Shown: one piece after another, positions 15,517 to 24,549 of the stretch
How the letters are laid out: every line of letters begins with the position of its first letter
Numbering within the stretch: position 1 is the stretch's first letter
Source of the DNA: Actinokineospora alba
GTDB lineage: Bacteria; Actinomycetota; Actinomycetes; Mycobacteriales; Pseudonocardiaceae
Assembly (NCBI RefSeq): GCF_004362515.1
Contig: NZ_SNXU01000001.1
Location: forward strand, 3,410,001 to 3,474,000
Reading direction: 5' to 3'
DNA length: 64,000 bases
Notes under the pieces: generated by a model
Database searches by the model: none
Told to the model about the DNA's origin: nothing
Seen by the model: the letters and a program-made list of their open reading frames with translations, nothing else
Program-made: the position numbers and the translations under genes

Positions 15517-17889
15517 TCAGCCCTTGAAACCTGCCCGCCGCAAGGCTTCGGCCATGGAACCCGCGGCGGCGTTGTCGGTGCGATTGTTGTCGCGGCGGGA
15601 GTTGTTGTTCGTGCGAGCTTGTTGCTGGGGACGTCCGCCGCCTCGGTTGTTGTCGCGGCGTCCGCCGGGTTGAGAAGGCTGGCCCGGGGTGGGGAGTTCG
15701 TCGTCCAGGCGCAGGGTCAGGGAGATGCGCTTGCGGGGGATGTCGACCTCGAGGACCTTGACCTTGACGACGTCGCCCGACTTGACCACGTCTCGCGGGT
15801 CCTTGACGAACGTCTTCGACAGCGCCGACACGTGCACCAGACCGTCCTGGTGCACACCGATGTCGACGAACGCGCCGAAGGCGGCGACATTGGTGACGAC
15901 GCCTTCGAGGGTCATGCCCGGCTTGAGGTCGCCCAGCTTCTCGACGCCGTCGGCGAAGGTGGCCGTCTTGAAGGCGGGACGCGGGTCGCGGCCGGGCTTT
16001 TCCAGTTCCGCCAGGATGTCCGTCACCGTGGGGAGACCGAACGTCTCGGTGACGAACTGCTCCGGCCGCAGCGACCGCAGGGCGGTGGTGTTGCCGATCA
16101 GGGAGGACAGGTCGCCGCCCGTGGTCGACAGGATCTGCCGGACCACCGGGTACGCCTCGGGGTGGACGCTGGAAGCGTCGAGGGGGTCGTCGCCCGCGGG
16201 GATGCGGAGGAAGCCCGCGCACTGCTCGAACGCCTTGGCGCCCAGCCGGGGAACCTCCTTGAGCCCCTTGCGGGACCGGAACGGGCCGTGGAGGTCGCGG
16301 TGGGCGACGATGTTCTCCGCCAGCCCGGCGCCGATGCCGGAAACCCTGGTCAGCAGGGGTGCGGAGGCGGTGTTGACGTCGACGCCGACACCGTTCACAC
16401 AGTCCTCGACGACCGCGTCGAGGGACCGGGACAGCTTCACCTCGGACAGGTCGTGCTGGTACTGGCCGACGCCGATGGACTTGGGGTCGATCTTCACCAG
16501 CTCGGCGAGCGGGTCCTGCAGGCGCCGGGCGATCGACACCGCGCCGCGGATGGACACGTCGAGGTCGGGGAGTTCGGAGGAGGCGTACGCCGACGCCGAG
16601 TACACCGACGCGCCCGCTTCGGAGACCATGACCTTGGTCAGCTTGAGGTCGGGGAACTTGGCGATCAGCTCGGCGGCGAGCTTGTCGGTCTCCCGCGACG
16701 CGGTGCCGTTGCCGATGGCGACCAGCTCCACCTTGTGCCGCGCGGCCAGCTTGCCGAGCACGGCGAGCGCCTCGTCCCAGCGCTGCTGCGGGACGTGCGG
16801 GTAGATCGTCTCGGTGGCCACGACCTTGCCCGTCGCGTCGACCACCGCGACCTTGACGCCGGTGCGGAACCCCGGGTCGAGACCCATGGTGGCCCGGGTG
16901 CCCGCGGGCGCGGCCAGCAGCAGGTCGCGCAGGTTGGTGGCGAACACCCGCACGGCCTCGTCCTCGGCGGCCTGCCGGAGCCTGCCGCGCAGGTCGATGC
17001 CGAGGTGGACCAGGATTCGGGTGCGCCAGGCCCAGCGGACGGTGTCCGACAGCCACTTGTCGCCCGGTCGGCCCTGGTCGGAGATGCCGAACCGCTGCGC
17101 GATGCGGACCTCGTATTCGGTGCGCGGCACCGGGAGCACGGTCGGGTCGACCTCGGGGGAGGCCTCCATGGCCAGTTCGAGGACTTCCTCCTTCTCGCCG
17201 CGGAACATCGCCAGGATGCGGTGCGACGGAAGCTTGCCGAACGGCTCGGAGAAGTCGAAGTAGTCGGCGAACTTCGCGCCGTCGGTCTCCTTGCCCTCGC
17301 GGACCTTCGACACCAGGGCGCCGCGCGTCCACATGCGCTCGCGCAGTTCGCCGATCAGGTCCGGGTCCTCGGCGAACCGCTCGACCAGGATCGACCGGGC
17401 GCCGTCGAGCGCCGCCTTGACGTCGGCCACGCCCTTGTCCGCGTCGACGTACCCGCCCGCGACGGTCTCCGGGACCTGCGACGGGTCGTTGATCAGGCTG
17501 TCGGCCAGCGGTTCGAGCCCGGCCTCGCGGGCGATGGCGGCCTTGGTGCGCCGCTTCGGCTTGAACGGCAGGTAGATGTCCTCGAGGCGGGCCTTGGAGT
17601 CGGCGCCCATGATCCGCGCGGTGAGCGCGTCGTCGAGCTTGCCCTGCTCGCGGATCGAGTCGAGCACGGCGGTGCGGCGTTCTTCCAGCTCACGCAGGTA
17701 GCGCAGGCGCTCGTCGAGGGTGCGCAGCTGCGCGTCGTCGAGCGTGCCGGTGACCTCTTTGCGGTAACGCGCGATGAACGGCACCGTGGCGCCGCCGTCG
17801 AGCAGCTCGACGGCCGCGGCGACCTGCCGCTCGCGTACACCGAGTTCCTCGGCGATGCGCTGATGGATCCCCAGTGCCTGCTCGCTCAT
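15517..17889 (-). CDS. tex: Tex-family RNA-binding transcription accessory protein
   Basis: Tex proteins bind nucleic acid and affect transcription and RNA turnover. The 790-residue protein has the usual order: an N-terminal helical domain (ATVPFIARYRKEVTG near residue 35), a YqgF-like fold (GLDPGFRTG near 330), helix-hairpin-helix repeats and an S1 RNA-binding domain near 645-715. The tail is Asn/Arg/Gly/Gln-rich and probably disordered. ATG 17889 has an AGGAG site. The gene is monocistronic and convergent with the esterase. Confidence 0.93.
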   Translation of the reverse strand: MSEQALGIHQRIAEELGVRERQVAAAVELLDGGATVPFIARYRKEVTGTLDDAQLRTLDERLRYLRELEERRTAVLDSIREQGKLDDALTARIMGADSKARLEDIYLPFKPKRRTKAAIAREAGLEPLADSLINDPSQVPETVAGGYVDADKGVADVKAALDGARSILVERFAEDPDLIGELRERMWTRGALVSKVREGKETDGAKFADYFDFSEPFGKLPSHRILAMFRGEKEEVLELAMEASPEVDPTVLPVPRTEYEVRIAQRFGISDQGRPGDKWLSDTVRWAWRTRILVHLGIDLRGRLRQAAEDEAVRVFATNLRDLLLAAPAGTRATMGLDPGFRTGVKVAVVDATGKVVATETIYPHVPQQRWDEALAVLGKLAARHKVELVAIGNGTASRETDKLAAELIAKFPDLKLTKVMVSEAGASVYSASAYASSELPDLDVSIRGAVSIARRLQDPLAELVKIDPKSIGVGQYQHDLSEVKLSRSLDAVVEDCVNGVGVDVNTASAPLLTRVSGIGAGLAENIVAHRDLHGPFRSRKGLKEVPRLGAKAFEQCAGFLRIPAGDDPLDASSVHPEAYPVVRQILSTTGGDLSSLIGNTTALRSLRPEQFVTETFGLPTVTDILAELEKPGRDPRPAFKTATFADGVEKLGDLKPGMTLEGVVTNVAAFGAFVDIGVHQDGLVHVSALSKTFVKDPRDVVKSGDVVKVKVLEVDIPRKRISLTLRLDDELPTPGQPSQPGGRRDNNRGGGRPQQQARTNNNSRRDNNRTDNAAAGSMAEALRRAGFKG

Positions 17890-18026
17890 GCACTCCTGCT
17901 TCCTGGTCTCGGTTCCGACGGCCATTCTGTCGGAAACCCGGGCACCGTGGGGTGCAGGGGCTCGCGCCTGTGGACAACTTTGCCGGAAAGTCCTCTGTGG
18001 ACGGGAAAGTGGACCCGAAATAGGAA

Positions 18027-18054
18027 GGGCCCCGCTCCGGCACGAGCGGGGCCC
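18027..18054 (-). terminator. Hairpin terminator downstream of cspA
   Basis: A perfect 11-bp inverted repeat GGGCCCCGCTC (18027-18037) and GAGCGGGGCCC (18044-18054) with a 6-base loop. On the minus strand it follows cspA and is followed by a short TTCCTATTT run, as expected of an intrinsic terminator. Confidence 0.8.
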
Positions 18055-18104
18055 AACCGTTCTAGGTCTCAAGACGCGGCGTGAACCGCGGAAGGAGACG
18101 GGTG

Positions 18105-18308
18105 TCAGACGATGGTCACACCGGTGGCCTGGGGGCCCTTGGCGCCCTGGCCGACGTCATAGCGCACCTTCTGGTTCTCTTCCAGGCTGCGGAATCCGCT
18201 CGACTGGATCTCCGAGTAGTGCACGAACACGTCGGCAGATCCATCCTCGGGGGCGATGAAGCCGAAGCCCTTCTCGGCGTTGAACCACTTGACGGTGCCC
18301 TGGGCCAT
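18105..18308 (-). CDS. CspA-family cold shock protein
   Basis: 67-residue single OB-fold nucleic-acid chaperone. The RNP1 motif KGFGFI and the RNP2 motif VFVHYSEI are present, and the length is standard. The start codon follows a TAGGAGAAACGC-type site on the minus strand. It is followed by the strong hairpin at 18027-18054, so it is probably monocistronic. Confidence 0.96.
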   Translation of the reverse strand: MAQGTVKWFNAEKGFGFIAPEDGSADVFVHYSEIQSSGFRSLEENQKVRYDVGQGAKGPQATGVTIV

Positions 18309-18471
18309 GCGTTTCTCCTAGCGTTCTTCACTGTGACCGCAATTGCGGACACCTGTCATCCTGCGACCGACGCGGTCGCCGTCGTCGAACACGGCGGCGA
18401 TGCGATCAGCCACGGTCAGTCAACCACAAGCCAAGCGTCCCAGCGAGCATGTTCACCTTCCGGTGAAAGCC

Positions 18472-18915
18472 TCAAGGTCCCTCTTGTCGGATCGTCGCCA
18501 TCGCGCGTTCCAGTTCCCAGAACGCGCGCATCGAGCGGATCAACCCGGCACCGTCGACCCGGTACACGAACACGCCGTCGGTGTCGATCCGCATGCCACC
18601 GGGCAGAAACGCCGTGATGGTGCCGATGTTGGCCACCTCGTCGCCCGCGGCGAACGAGTCGGCGATCCGGAACTCGAATCGCTCCACGGCCGCGATCGCC
18701 TTGTCCCAGAATGCGGAGATGCCGTCGTGGCCGTGGTGACCAAGCCCATCGGGGTCGAAAGGCGACTTTCCGACAGGATCCTCGACGACACCGTCCGCGG
18801 CGAACAGTTCCAGCCACCCCGCTTTGTCCTTGCGGCTGACCGCGCCCATCGACGCCAACGCGGCGGTTCGCGCGGGATGCTCGACGGTTGTCGCCTCCCA
18901 GATAACAGCGGTCAC
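18472..18915 (-). CDS. SnoaL-like/NTF2-fold protein
   Basis: 147-residue protein of the NTF2-like superfamily (SnoaL-like/ketosteroid isomerase-like), with the typical sequence around WLELFAADGVVEDPVG and later FWDKAI. GTG 18915 overlaps the stop of the upstream LLM oxidoreductase gene, so they are coupled. Such proteins bind or isomerise small molecules; the ligand is unknown. Pairing with an F420-dependent oxidoreductase suggests a small catabolic or detoxifying unit. Confidence 0.8.
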   Translation of the reverse strand: MTAVIWEATTVEHPARTAALASMGAVSRKDKAGWLELFAADGVVEDPVGKSPFDPDGLGHHGHDGISAFWDKAIAAVERFEFRIADSFAAGDEVANIGTITAFLPGGMRIDTDGVFVYRVDGAGLIRSMRAFWELERAMATIRQEGP

Positions 18916-19802
18916 TGATCCTCCCGGAACCGGTTGATGACGTCCTCGGCGAAGCGCCGGATGCCGTCCTGTTTGGCTTGCAGCGGCGCGTCGAACCCGG
19001 CGCCGTAGAACATCCACGGCACGGTCACCGCGTCGGTCACGCCGATCTCGGCCTGCGCGCGGAACCCGTCGAGGCCGAACCGGTCGACGCAGACCGCCTG
19101 GACCTCGAACGGCTTCTCGGCGCGCCCAAACTCTTCGCGTAGTCGGCGCAAGGTCTGGACGGTCTCGCGCAGCTCGTCGAACCGCATCATCGCCGAGGTC
19201 CAGCCGTCGCCGAGGCGGGCCGCGCGGCGCAGGCCCGCGGGGGAGTGTCCGCCCACGTAGATGGGCACGGGCGCGGCGGGCGCGGGGCTCATCCGCAGCT
19301 TCCCGAACTGGTAGAACCGGCCCGGGTACTCGACCATCCCGCCCCCGAGGACCAGCCGCAGGATCTCTATCGCCTCGTCGGCGCGCGCGCCGCGGTCGGA
19401 GAACGGCGCCCCGCACCACTCGGACTCCTCCGGTGACCAGCCCAGCCCCACGCCGAGGCCGAAGCGGTCGCCGGTGAGCACGGCGACGCTGCCGACCTGC
19501 CGGGCGAGCAGCAGCGGATTGCGTGGCCCCAGTTTCAGCACCTGCGGGTAGAACCTGATCCTGGTCGTGACCGCCCCCATCGCCGCAGCCGCCACGAAGG
19601 GGTCGGGCCAGGGGGTGTCGGCGTCCCAGAAGCGACTGCCGTCATCGGTGTAGGGGTACTTCGCGGCCACCGACTCGGCGTAGAAAAGTGAGTCCGGCAA
19701 GGCGATCGAGCTGAATCCGCACTCTTCGGCTGTTCGTGCCAGCTCGGTGAGCTGCTCCAGCGGGCTCATCGCCACGCTCATCGTGAACTTCATTCCCCGC
19801 AC
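18912..19802 (-). CDS. LLM-class, probably F420-dependent, oxidoreductase
   Basis: Luciferase-like TIM-barrel of 296 residues. Family features include the N-terminal KFTMSVAMSPLEQ strand, PDSLFY, LARQVGSVAVLTGDRFGLGVGLGW, and PIYVGGHSPAGLRRAARLGDGW. These match the F420-dependent (TIGR03619-type) group common in actinomycetes. The start is GTG 19802 or ATG 19793. It is coupled to the downstream SnoaL-like gene. The substrate is not predictable. Confidence 0.87.
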   Translation of the reverse strand: MRGMKFTMSVAMSPLEQLTELARTAEECGFSSIALPDSLFYAESVAAKYPYTDDGSRFWDADTPWPDPFVAAAAMGAVTTRIRFYPQVLKLGPRNPLLLARQVGSVAVLTGDRFGLGVGLGWSPEESEWCGAPFSDRGARADEAIEILRLVLGGGMVEYPGRFYQFGKLRMSPAPAAPVPIYVGGHSPAGLRRAARLGDGWTSAMMRFDELRETVQTLRRLREEFGRAEKPFEVQAVCVDRFGLDGFRAQAEIGVTDAVTVPWMFYGAGFDAPLQAKQDGIRRFAEDVINRFREDQ

Positions 19803-19833
19803 CCTTCGTCCGGTGCGAAAAATGTAACGTGTT

Positions 19834-20412
19834 CTAGCTACGGAAGCCAGGGATCGCCTGATCGAGGAGCTCGACCACCGACTTGCGCACCCCGGCCCGG
19901 TCGAACTCCCGCCCGCCCGCGCCCGCGACCGTGTCGAAGATCAGCCCATCGGCGTACGCGACCAGGTCCTGGCCCTGGCGCTCCGGATCGGACGCGCCCG
20001 CCTCGGTCAGCATCGCGACCGCGAGATCGCGGTACCTCTTGCCCACGGCGAGCAGCACGGCGCGCAGTTCCGGGCGGCGGGTGGCCTCCAGGGACAGCTC
20101 GTAGCGGGCGATCGCCCAGTCGCGCCCGGTAGTGACGGAGAACTCGATCATGCCGGTCAGCAGGTCTGGCAGGTCCTCCACTCTGGGCTTGGCCGACATC
20201 GGCGCGACCATCTGGTCGTCGAGGGTCGAGAGGCGCTGCACGGTCGCTTCCAGCAGCGCCTGACGGGTGCGGAAGTAGTACGAGCTCGAGCCCTCCGGCA
20301 GTCCCGCCCGCCGGTCCACCGCGCGATGGGTGAGGCCGCGCATCCCCTCGGCGGCGAGCGTGGCGATGGCGGCATCGGCAATGGCGGCTCGGCGCTGTGG
20401 CGTAGTCGTCAT
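19834..20412 (-). CDS. TetR-family repressor
   Basis: 192-residue regulator with an N-terminal helix-turn-helix (AAIADAAIATLAAEG followed by LPEGSSSYYFRTRQALLEA). It is divergent from a flavin monooxygenase, with two adjacent palindromes in the short shared promoter, the classic layout of a local repressor whose ligand is a substrate of the neighbouring enzyme. The ATG at 20412 is close to the operator, so autoregulation is likely. Confidence 0.92.
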   Translation of the reverse strand: MTTTPQRRAAIADAAIATLAAEGMRGLTHRAVDRRAGLPEGSSSYYFRTRQALLEATVQRLSTLDDQMVAPMSAKPRVEDLPDLLTGMIEFSVTTGRDWAIARYELSLEATRRPELRAVLLAVGKRYRDLAVAMLTEAGASDPERQGQDLVAYADGLIFDTVAGAGGREFDRAGVRKSVVELLDQAIPGFRS

Positions 20413-20420
20413 GATTCCAG

Positions 20421-20458
20421 CCACTCTACAGGTGTAGAGTGGCTCTACGGATGTAGAG
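20421..20458. promoter_or_regulatory. Double palindromic operator for the TetR/monooxygenase pair
   Basis: CCACTCTACA (20421-20430) and TGTAGAGTGG (20433-20442) form a perfect 10-bp inverted repeat with a GG centre. Directly after it, CTCTAC (20443-20448) and GTAGAG (20453-20458) form a second, shorter palindrome with the same half-site. The pair lies between divergent start codons at 20412 and 20474, consistent with two TetR dimers blocking both promoters. Confidence 0.82.
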
Positions 20459-20473
20459 GGGAAGGGGTTTCGC

Positions 20474-21595
20474 ATGCGGACGGCGGCGATCATCGGCGGG
20501 GGTATCGCGGGTCTTGCCACGGCGGCCGGGCTCACGCGGCGCGGCTGGCGGGTGCAGGTCTTCGAACAGGCGGCGACCTTCGAGGCGGTGGGGGCGGGAA
20601 TCTCGATCTGGGGCAACGCCCTGCGCGCGCTGGACGCCCTGGGGCTCGGCGACGAGGTCAGGGCCGCGGGCGCGCGTCCCGGCATCGGCGGCTTCCGCGA
20701 CGGGCGCGGCGACTGGATCATGCGCGGCTCCGGCGACCCGGACGAGGTCCTCGTCCTGCACCGCGCCGACCTGCTCAAGATCCTGCTCGCCGCGGTGCCC
20801 GCGGAGTGCCTGCACGTCGGTGCGCGGTTGGATCCCGCGGTACTGGACCGGACCGAGGTGGACCGCCTGCTGGGCGAGGTGGACCTGCTGGTCGGCGCGG
20901 ACGGCGCCCGCAGCGGCGTGCGCGAGGCGTTTTGGCCGGAGGCGAAACCGTTGCGCTACGTCGGCAACACCGCCTGGCGGCTGACCCTGCCCGCCGCGGG
21001 CATCCCGGCGTTCGACGGCTGCGAGACCTGGCGCGACGGCCGCGTGTTCGGCGTCTTCCCGATGGGTGAGGACCAGATCTACTGCTACGCGAGCGCCCGC
21101 GCGGCAGAAGGTGGCCGAACCGACGAACTGACCGAGCTGCGGTGGCTGTTCGGCGCCTGGCCCGACCCCATTCCGCGGATCCTCGCCGCGGCCGACCCCG
21201 CCGCCGTCCTGCGCCACGACGTCTACACCCTGCCGCCGCTGGACACCTTCGTCCGCGGCAAGGTCGCCCTGGTCGGCGACGCGGCCCACGCGATGGCTCC
21301 GTACCTGGGCCAAGGTGGTTGCCAGGCGATCGAGGACGCCGTCAGCCTCGCCATCCTCGCCTCCGGCCCTGACCTGGAGGTCGCGCTCCGCGAGTACGAC
21401 AGGGTGCGCAGGCCACGGGCCCAGCGCATCGCCGAACGCTCCCTGGGTGTGGCGCGGATGGCGCACCTGTCGTCACCGCCGCTTGCCGCCCTCCGCAACA
21501 GCGCGCTGCGGCTGATGCCGTCGTCGCTGATGCGCCGGTCCATGACCCGGATGCTTGATTCGCCGCTGCCCGCCGAACCGGCCACTTCGAGCTGA
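20474..21595 (+). CDS. FAD-dependent aromatic hydroxylase-type monooxygenase
   Basis: 373-residue flavoprotein of the PHBH/salicylate hydroxylase class A family. The N-terminal dinucleotide fold reads IGGGIAGLATA, and the FAD-binding GD motif is ALVGDAAHAMAPYLGQGG near residue 271. Length is typical. Divergence from a TetR gene suggests induction by an aromatic or otherwise lipophilic compound. The exact substrate is unknown. Confidence 0.9.
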   Translation: MRTAAIIGGGIAGLATAAGLTRRGWRVQVFEQAATFEAVGAGISIWGNALRALDALGLGDEVRAAGARPGIGGFRDGRGDWIMRGSGDPDEVLVLHRADLLKILLAAVPAECLHVGARLDPAVLDRTEVDRLLGEVDLLVGADGARSGVREAFWPEAKPLRYVGNTAWRLTLPAAGIPAFDGCETWRDGRVFGVFPMGEDQIYCYASARAAEGGRTDELTELRWLFGAWPDPIPRILAAADPAAVLRHDVYTLPPLDTFVRGKVALVGDAAHAMAPYLGQGGCQAIEDAVSLAILASGPDLEVALREYDRVRRPRAQRIAERSLGVARMAHLSSPPLAALRNSALRLMPSSLMRRSMTRMLDSPLPAEPATSS

Positions 21596-21623
21596 CTCTC
21601 GCGGTTGCGGGAAGATCGGAGGT

Positions 21624-22331
21624 GTGCAGTCCACTCCTGATCTCTGGCAGCAGATCTTCGGCGACCAGTGGCGCCCGCCCGCGACGATGATCCTCGTGAC
21701 CGCGGGCGTCGCGATCGCGGTCGTGCTGACCAACGTGCTCTGGCGCCCCGCGCGCAACGTGATCACCATCGTCCACGAGGCCGGACACGCCCTGGTGGCC
21801 GTGCTCGCGGGCAGGCGGCTCGCGGGCATCCGCCTGCACTCCGACACCTCGGGGGTGACGGTGTCGCGCGGGCGGCCGCACGGCCCGGGGATGGTGTGCA
21901 CCGCGCTCGCGGGCTACGTCGCGCCGTCGCTGCTCGGACTCGGGTTCGCCGCCCTCCTGGGCGCGGATCGCGTGTCCGCGCTGCTGGTCACGTGCGCGGT
22001 GCTGCTGTTCGCGGTCCTGGTCATGATCCGCAACGTCTACGGCGTGCTGTCCGTGGTGACCACGGGCGCGATCCTGTTCGGCGTCTCCTGGTTCGCCACC
22101 GACGAGATCCAGGCCGCGTTCGCCTACCTCATCACCTGGTTCCTGCTGCTCGGCGGCGTCCGCCCGATCATGGAGCTGCAGAGCAAGCGCAGGCGCGGGC
22201 AGGCCCGGGACTCCGACGCCGACCAGCTGGCCCGCCTGACCGGTGCCCCCGGATTCTTCTGGGTCGGCTCGTTCGCGCTGATCAACCTCGGCGCGCTGTT
22301 CGTCGCCGCGGGCTGGCTGCTGATCCCCTGA
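21624..22331 (+). CDS. M50-family (M50B-like) membrane metallopeptidase
   Basis: 235-residue membrane protein with a zinc-binding HEAGH motif at residues 51-55 next to the first hydrophobic segment and four or five further membrane helices. This fits the small actinobacterial M50B-like peptidases, which cleave within or near the membrane. GTG 21624 is the best in-frame start. It is convergent with the methyltransferase gene; the two stop codons abut. The substrate is unknown. Confidence 0.85.
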   Translation: MQSTPDLWQQIFGDQWRPPATMILVTAGVAIAVVLTNVLWRPARNVITIVHEAGHALVAVLAGRRLAGIRLHSDTSGVTVSRGRPHGPGMVCTALAGYVAPSLLGLGFAALLGADRVSALLVTCAVLLFAVLVMIRNVYGVLSVVTTGAILFGVSWFATDEIQAAFAYLITWFLLLGGVRPIMELQSKRRRGQARDSDADQLARLTGAPGFFWVGSFALINLGALFVAAGWLLIP

Positions 22332-23120
22332 TCAGGTCGCGGTCGCCCCGACGAACTGGGTGGCGCCTGCGAAGCGGACCTCGATGTCGGTGAAGCCGCG
22401 CTCGGTGAGCAGGTTCCGCACCTCGTCGCGGGCGAACATCCGCTGCCCGGAGGCCCAGCCCATCGCCGTCTGCACGGTCCGCGCGGGCTCCCACGACTCG
22501 CGGGCCGAGGTCAGCAGCGCGAGCCTGCCACCCGGTTTGAGTACGCGCGCGAAGGACGTGAGGGCCACCGTCGGCTCGGCGAACATGTGCAGCGCGGCGA
22601 AGCAGCACACGGCGTCGACCACGCTCTCGCGCAGCGGCGGGCGCACCGCGTCCGCCCGCAGGTACCCGACCGGGCTGCCCGCCGGGGTCGCGGCGACCGC
22701 CCGCTCCAACATCGGCGCGGACGCGTCCAGGCCCACGGCCAGCCCCGTCGGACCGACCTCCACCCCGAAACGCCGGGTGAACCCGCCCGTCCCGCAGGCC
22801 ACGTCCAGCGCCACCCCACCCGGCTTGAGCCGCAGCAGCCGCACCGCGATGTCGTGCTCCTCGGCCATGCTCGGACCGGTCGGGCCCTTGATCACCCGGC
22901 CGAGGGCGGGCCGCCACCAGCGCTCGTAGACCATCGGCACCAGGTTGGTGCGCATCAGCCGCTGCACGAGCCCGGTCGGCGGACCGGCCTGAACCTCGGC
23001 GCCGAGCAGGTTCAGGTAGCCGGCGGCGAAGTCGGGCTCGGCGGGCGGCTCGGCCAGCAGGTCGAGCAGCTTGGCGTGCGTGGTCACCACCCCATCCGAG
23101 CAGATCAGGCGATGAGGCAC
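22332..23120 (-). CDS. Class I SAM-dependent methyltransferase
   Basis: 262-residue Rossmann methyltransferase. The SAM-binding motif I is LDVACGTGGFTRRF near residue 105, followed by GLDASAPML and a later RVLKPGGRLALL strand, typical of the UbiE/type 11 group. GTG 23120 gives the full length, though an internal GTG about 30 bases later is possible. It is divergent from proA. The methyl acceptor is unknown. Confidence 0.87.
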   Translation of the reverse strand: MPHRLICSDGVVTTHAKLLDLLAEPPAEPDFAAGYLNLLGAEVQAGPPTGLVQRLMRTNLVPMVYERWWRPALGRVIKGPTGPSMAEEHDIAVRLLRLKPGGVALDVACGTGGFTRRFGVEVGPTGLAVGLDASAPMLERAVAATPAGSPVGYLRADAVRPPLRESVVDAVCCFAALHMFAEPTVALTSFARVLKPGGRLALLTSARESWEPARTVQTAMGWASGQRMFARDEVRNLLTERGFTDIEVRFAGATQFVGATAT

Positions 23121-23152
23121 ACTTTGAACTCGGCCAATCGAAGGGAATCACC

Positions 23153-24400
23153 GTGAGCGAGCAGACCCCCGAAGCCATCGGCGAGATCGTGGCCAGGTGC
23201 GCATCGAAGGCGAAGCTCGCCGCGCCGGACCTGGCCGGTGCCTCCGACGAGGCGGTCGACGCGGCGATCGGCGAGATGGCCGCCCGGCTCTCCTCGGCCC
23301 GGGCCAAGATCCTCGCCGCGAACGCCGAGGACGTCGCCGCCGCCGAGGCGTCAGGGATGAGTGGTGGCCTGCTCGACCGGCTGCGCATCACCGAGGAGCG
23401 CCTGGAGGACATGGCGGAGCAGCTGCGACTGCTCGCCTCCGTGCCGCATCCCGCGCGCGAGACCCCCGTGCGTGACCTCGACGGCGGCCTGCGGCTGATC
23501 GAGCTGCGCAGGCCGGTCGGCGTCATCGGCGCCAACTACGAGGCCCGCCCGAACGTCACCGTCGACGTCGCCTCGCAGCTGGTGAAGTCCCGCAACGCGG
23601 GCGTCCTGCGCACCGGCTCCGCCGCCCTGCGCTCGGCCACGGCCCTGCTCAAGGAGGTCATCGCGCCCGGTCTGTCCGACGCGAACATCGACCCCGACGT
23701 CATCCAGCTGGTGCCCACCGCCGACCGCGCCGCCGCGGGGGCGCTGGTCGAGCTGCCGCACCTGATCCCGCTGGTCATCGTGCGCGGCAGCGGCGAGACC
23801 ACCCGCGAACTCGACCGCCGCGCGGCGGCCCACGGGGTGCGCACCCTGGCCCACGCCGACGGCGGTGGCGTCCTCTATTACGACGTCAAAGCCGACCCCG
23901 CGTTCGCCGAGGACCTCATCACCCGCAGCCTCGACCGCCTCGGAGTCTGCAACCGCCTCAACCTGCTCCTGGTCCACCGCGACGTCTACGACGCGGCGCT
24001 GCCCGGCATCCAGGCCGCGCTCGACAAGGCGGGCGTCGAGCCGTCGCTGCCCCCGCACGAGCACGCCGTCGGCTACGAGTGGGCCCTGGACTCCGACCGC
24101 GAGGCCACCGTCACCATCGCCCCGGTCGACAGCCTCGCCGACGCGGTCCGCGTCGCGAACGAGGAGACCTCCGGCCTGGCCGCGGGCATCGTCACCACGG
24201 ACAAGAAGGCGGCCGCCGACTTCATGGCGGGCTACACCGGCACCGGCGTGTTCTGGAACGCGCCGACCCGGCTGCTCGACGGCTTCAAGCTGCGCGGGGT
24301 CCCCGAGACCGGGATCAACCTCGACCGGGTACCCGGCCCGCGTGGCCCGGTCACCTTCACCGACCTCGTCCTGCGCCAGTTCGCCGTCGTCCCGGCCTGA
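23153..24400 (+). CDS. proA: Gamma-glutamyl phosphate reductase (glutamate-5-semialdehyde dehydrogenase)
   Basis: Second step of proline synthesis: NADPH-dependent reduction of gamma-glutamyl phosphate. The 415-residue protein has the ProA hallmarks RRPVGVIGANYEARPNVT near residue 120, the catalytic Cys in RLGVCNRLN near 266, and the C-terminal GPRGPVTFTDL. proB is not adjacent here. A hairpin follows immediately. Confidence 0.95.
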   Translation: MSEQTPEAIGEIVARCASKAKLAAPDLAGASDEAVDAAIGEMAARLSSARAKILAANAEDVAAAEASGMSGGLLDRLRITEERLEDMAEQLRLLASVPHPARETPVRDLDGGLRLIELRRPVGVIGANYEARPNVTVDVASQLVKSRNAGVLRTGSAALRSATALLKEVIAPGLSDANIDPDVIQLVPTADRAAAGALVELPHLIPLVIVRGSGETTRELDRRAAAHGVRTLAHADGGGVLYYDVKADPAFAEDLITRSLDRLGVCNRLNLLLVHRDVYDAALPGIQAALDKAGVEPSLPPHEHAVGYEWALDSDREATVTIAPVDSLADAVRVANEETSGLAAGIVTTDKKAAADFMAGYTGTGVFWNAPTRLLDGFKLRGVPETGINLDRVPGPRGPVTFTDLVLRQFAVVPA

Positions 24401-24408
24401 GTCACCGC

Positions 24409-24436
24409 CTGTGACGTGGCGAGTACCACGTCACAG
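24409..24436. terminator. Perfect palindrome between proA and ctaD
   Basis: CTGTGACGTGG (24409-24419) and CCACGTCACAG (24426-24436) form an 11-bp perfect stem with a 6-base loop, 8 bases after the proA stop. No U-run follows. It may be a factor-independent terminator of the non-T-tailed type found in actinomycetes, or an operator for ctaD (the ACGT core resembles regulator sites). Confidence 0.55.
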
Positions 24437-24549
24437 CGGCCCAACCCAGGCGCGCCACGCCCTCAGGTGCGGGCTAGGATTCCTCCCGAGTAACCGCCGC
24501 CAAGGCGAACTCACCCATGTTCACACCTCGAGGCACGCAGGAGGCAGGA

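Noticed and set aside
24517..24549. ATG 24517 as the ctaD start
   Set aside because: No ribosome site precedes it, while GTG 24550 follows AGGAGG closely.
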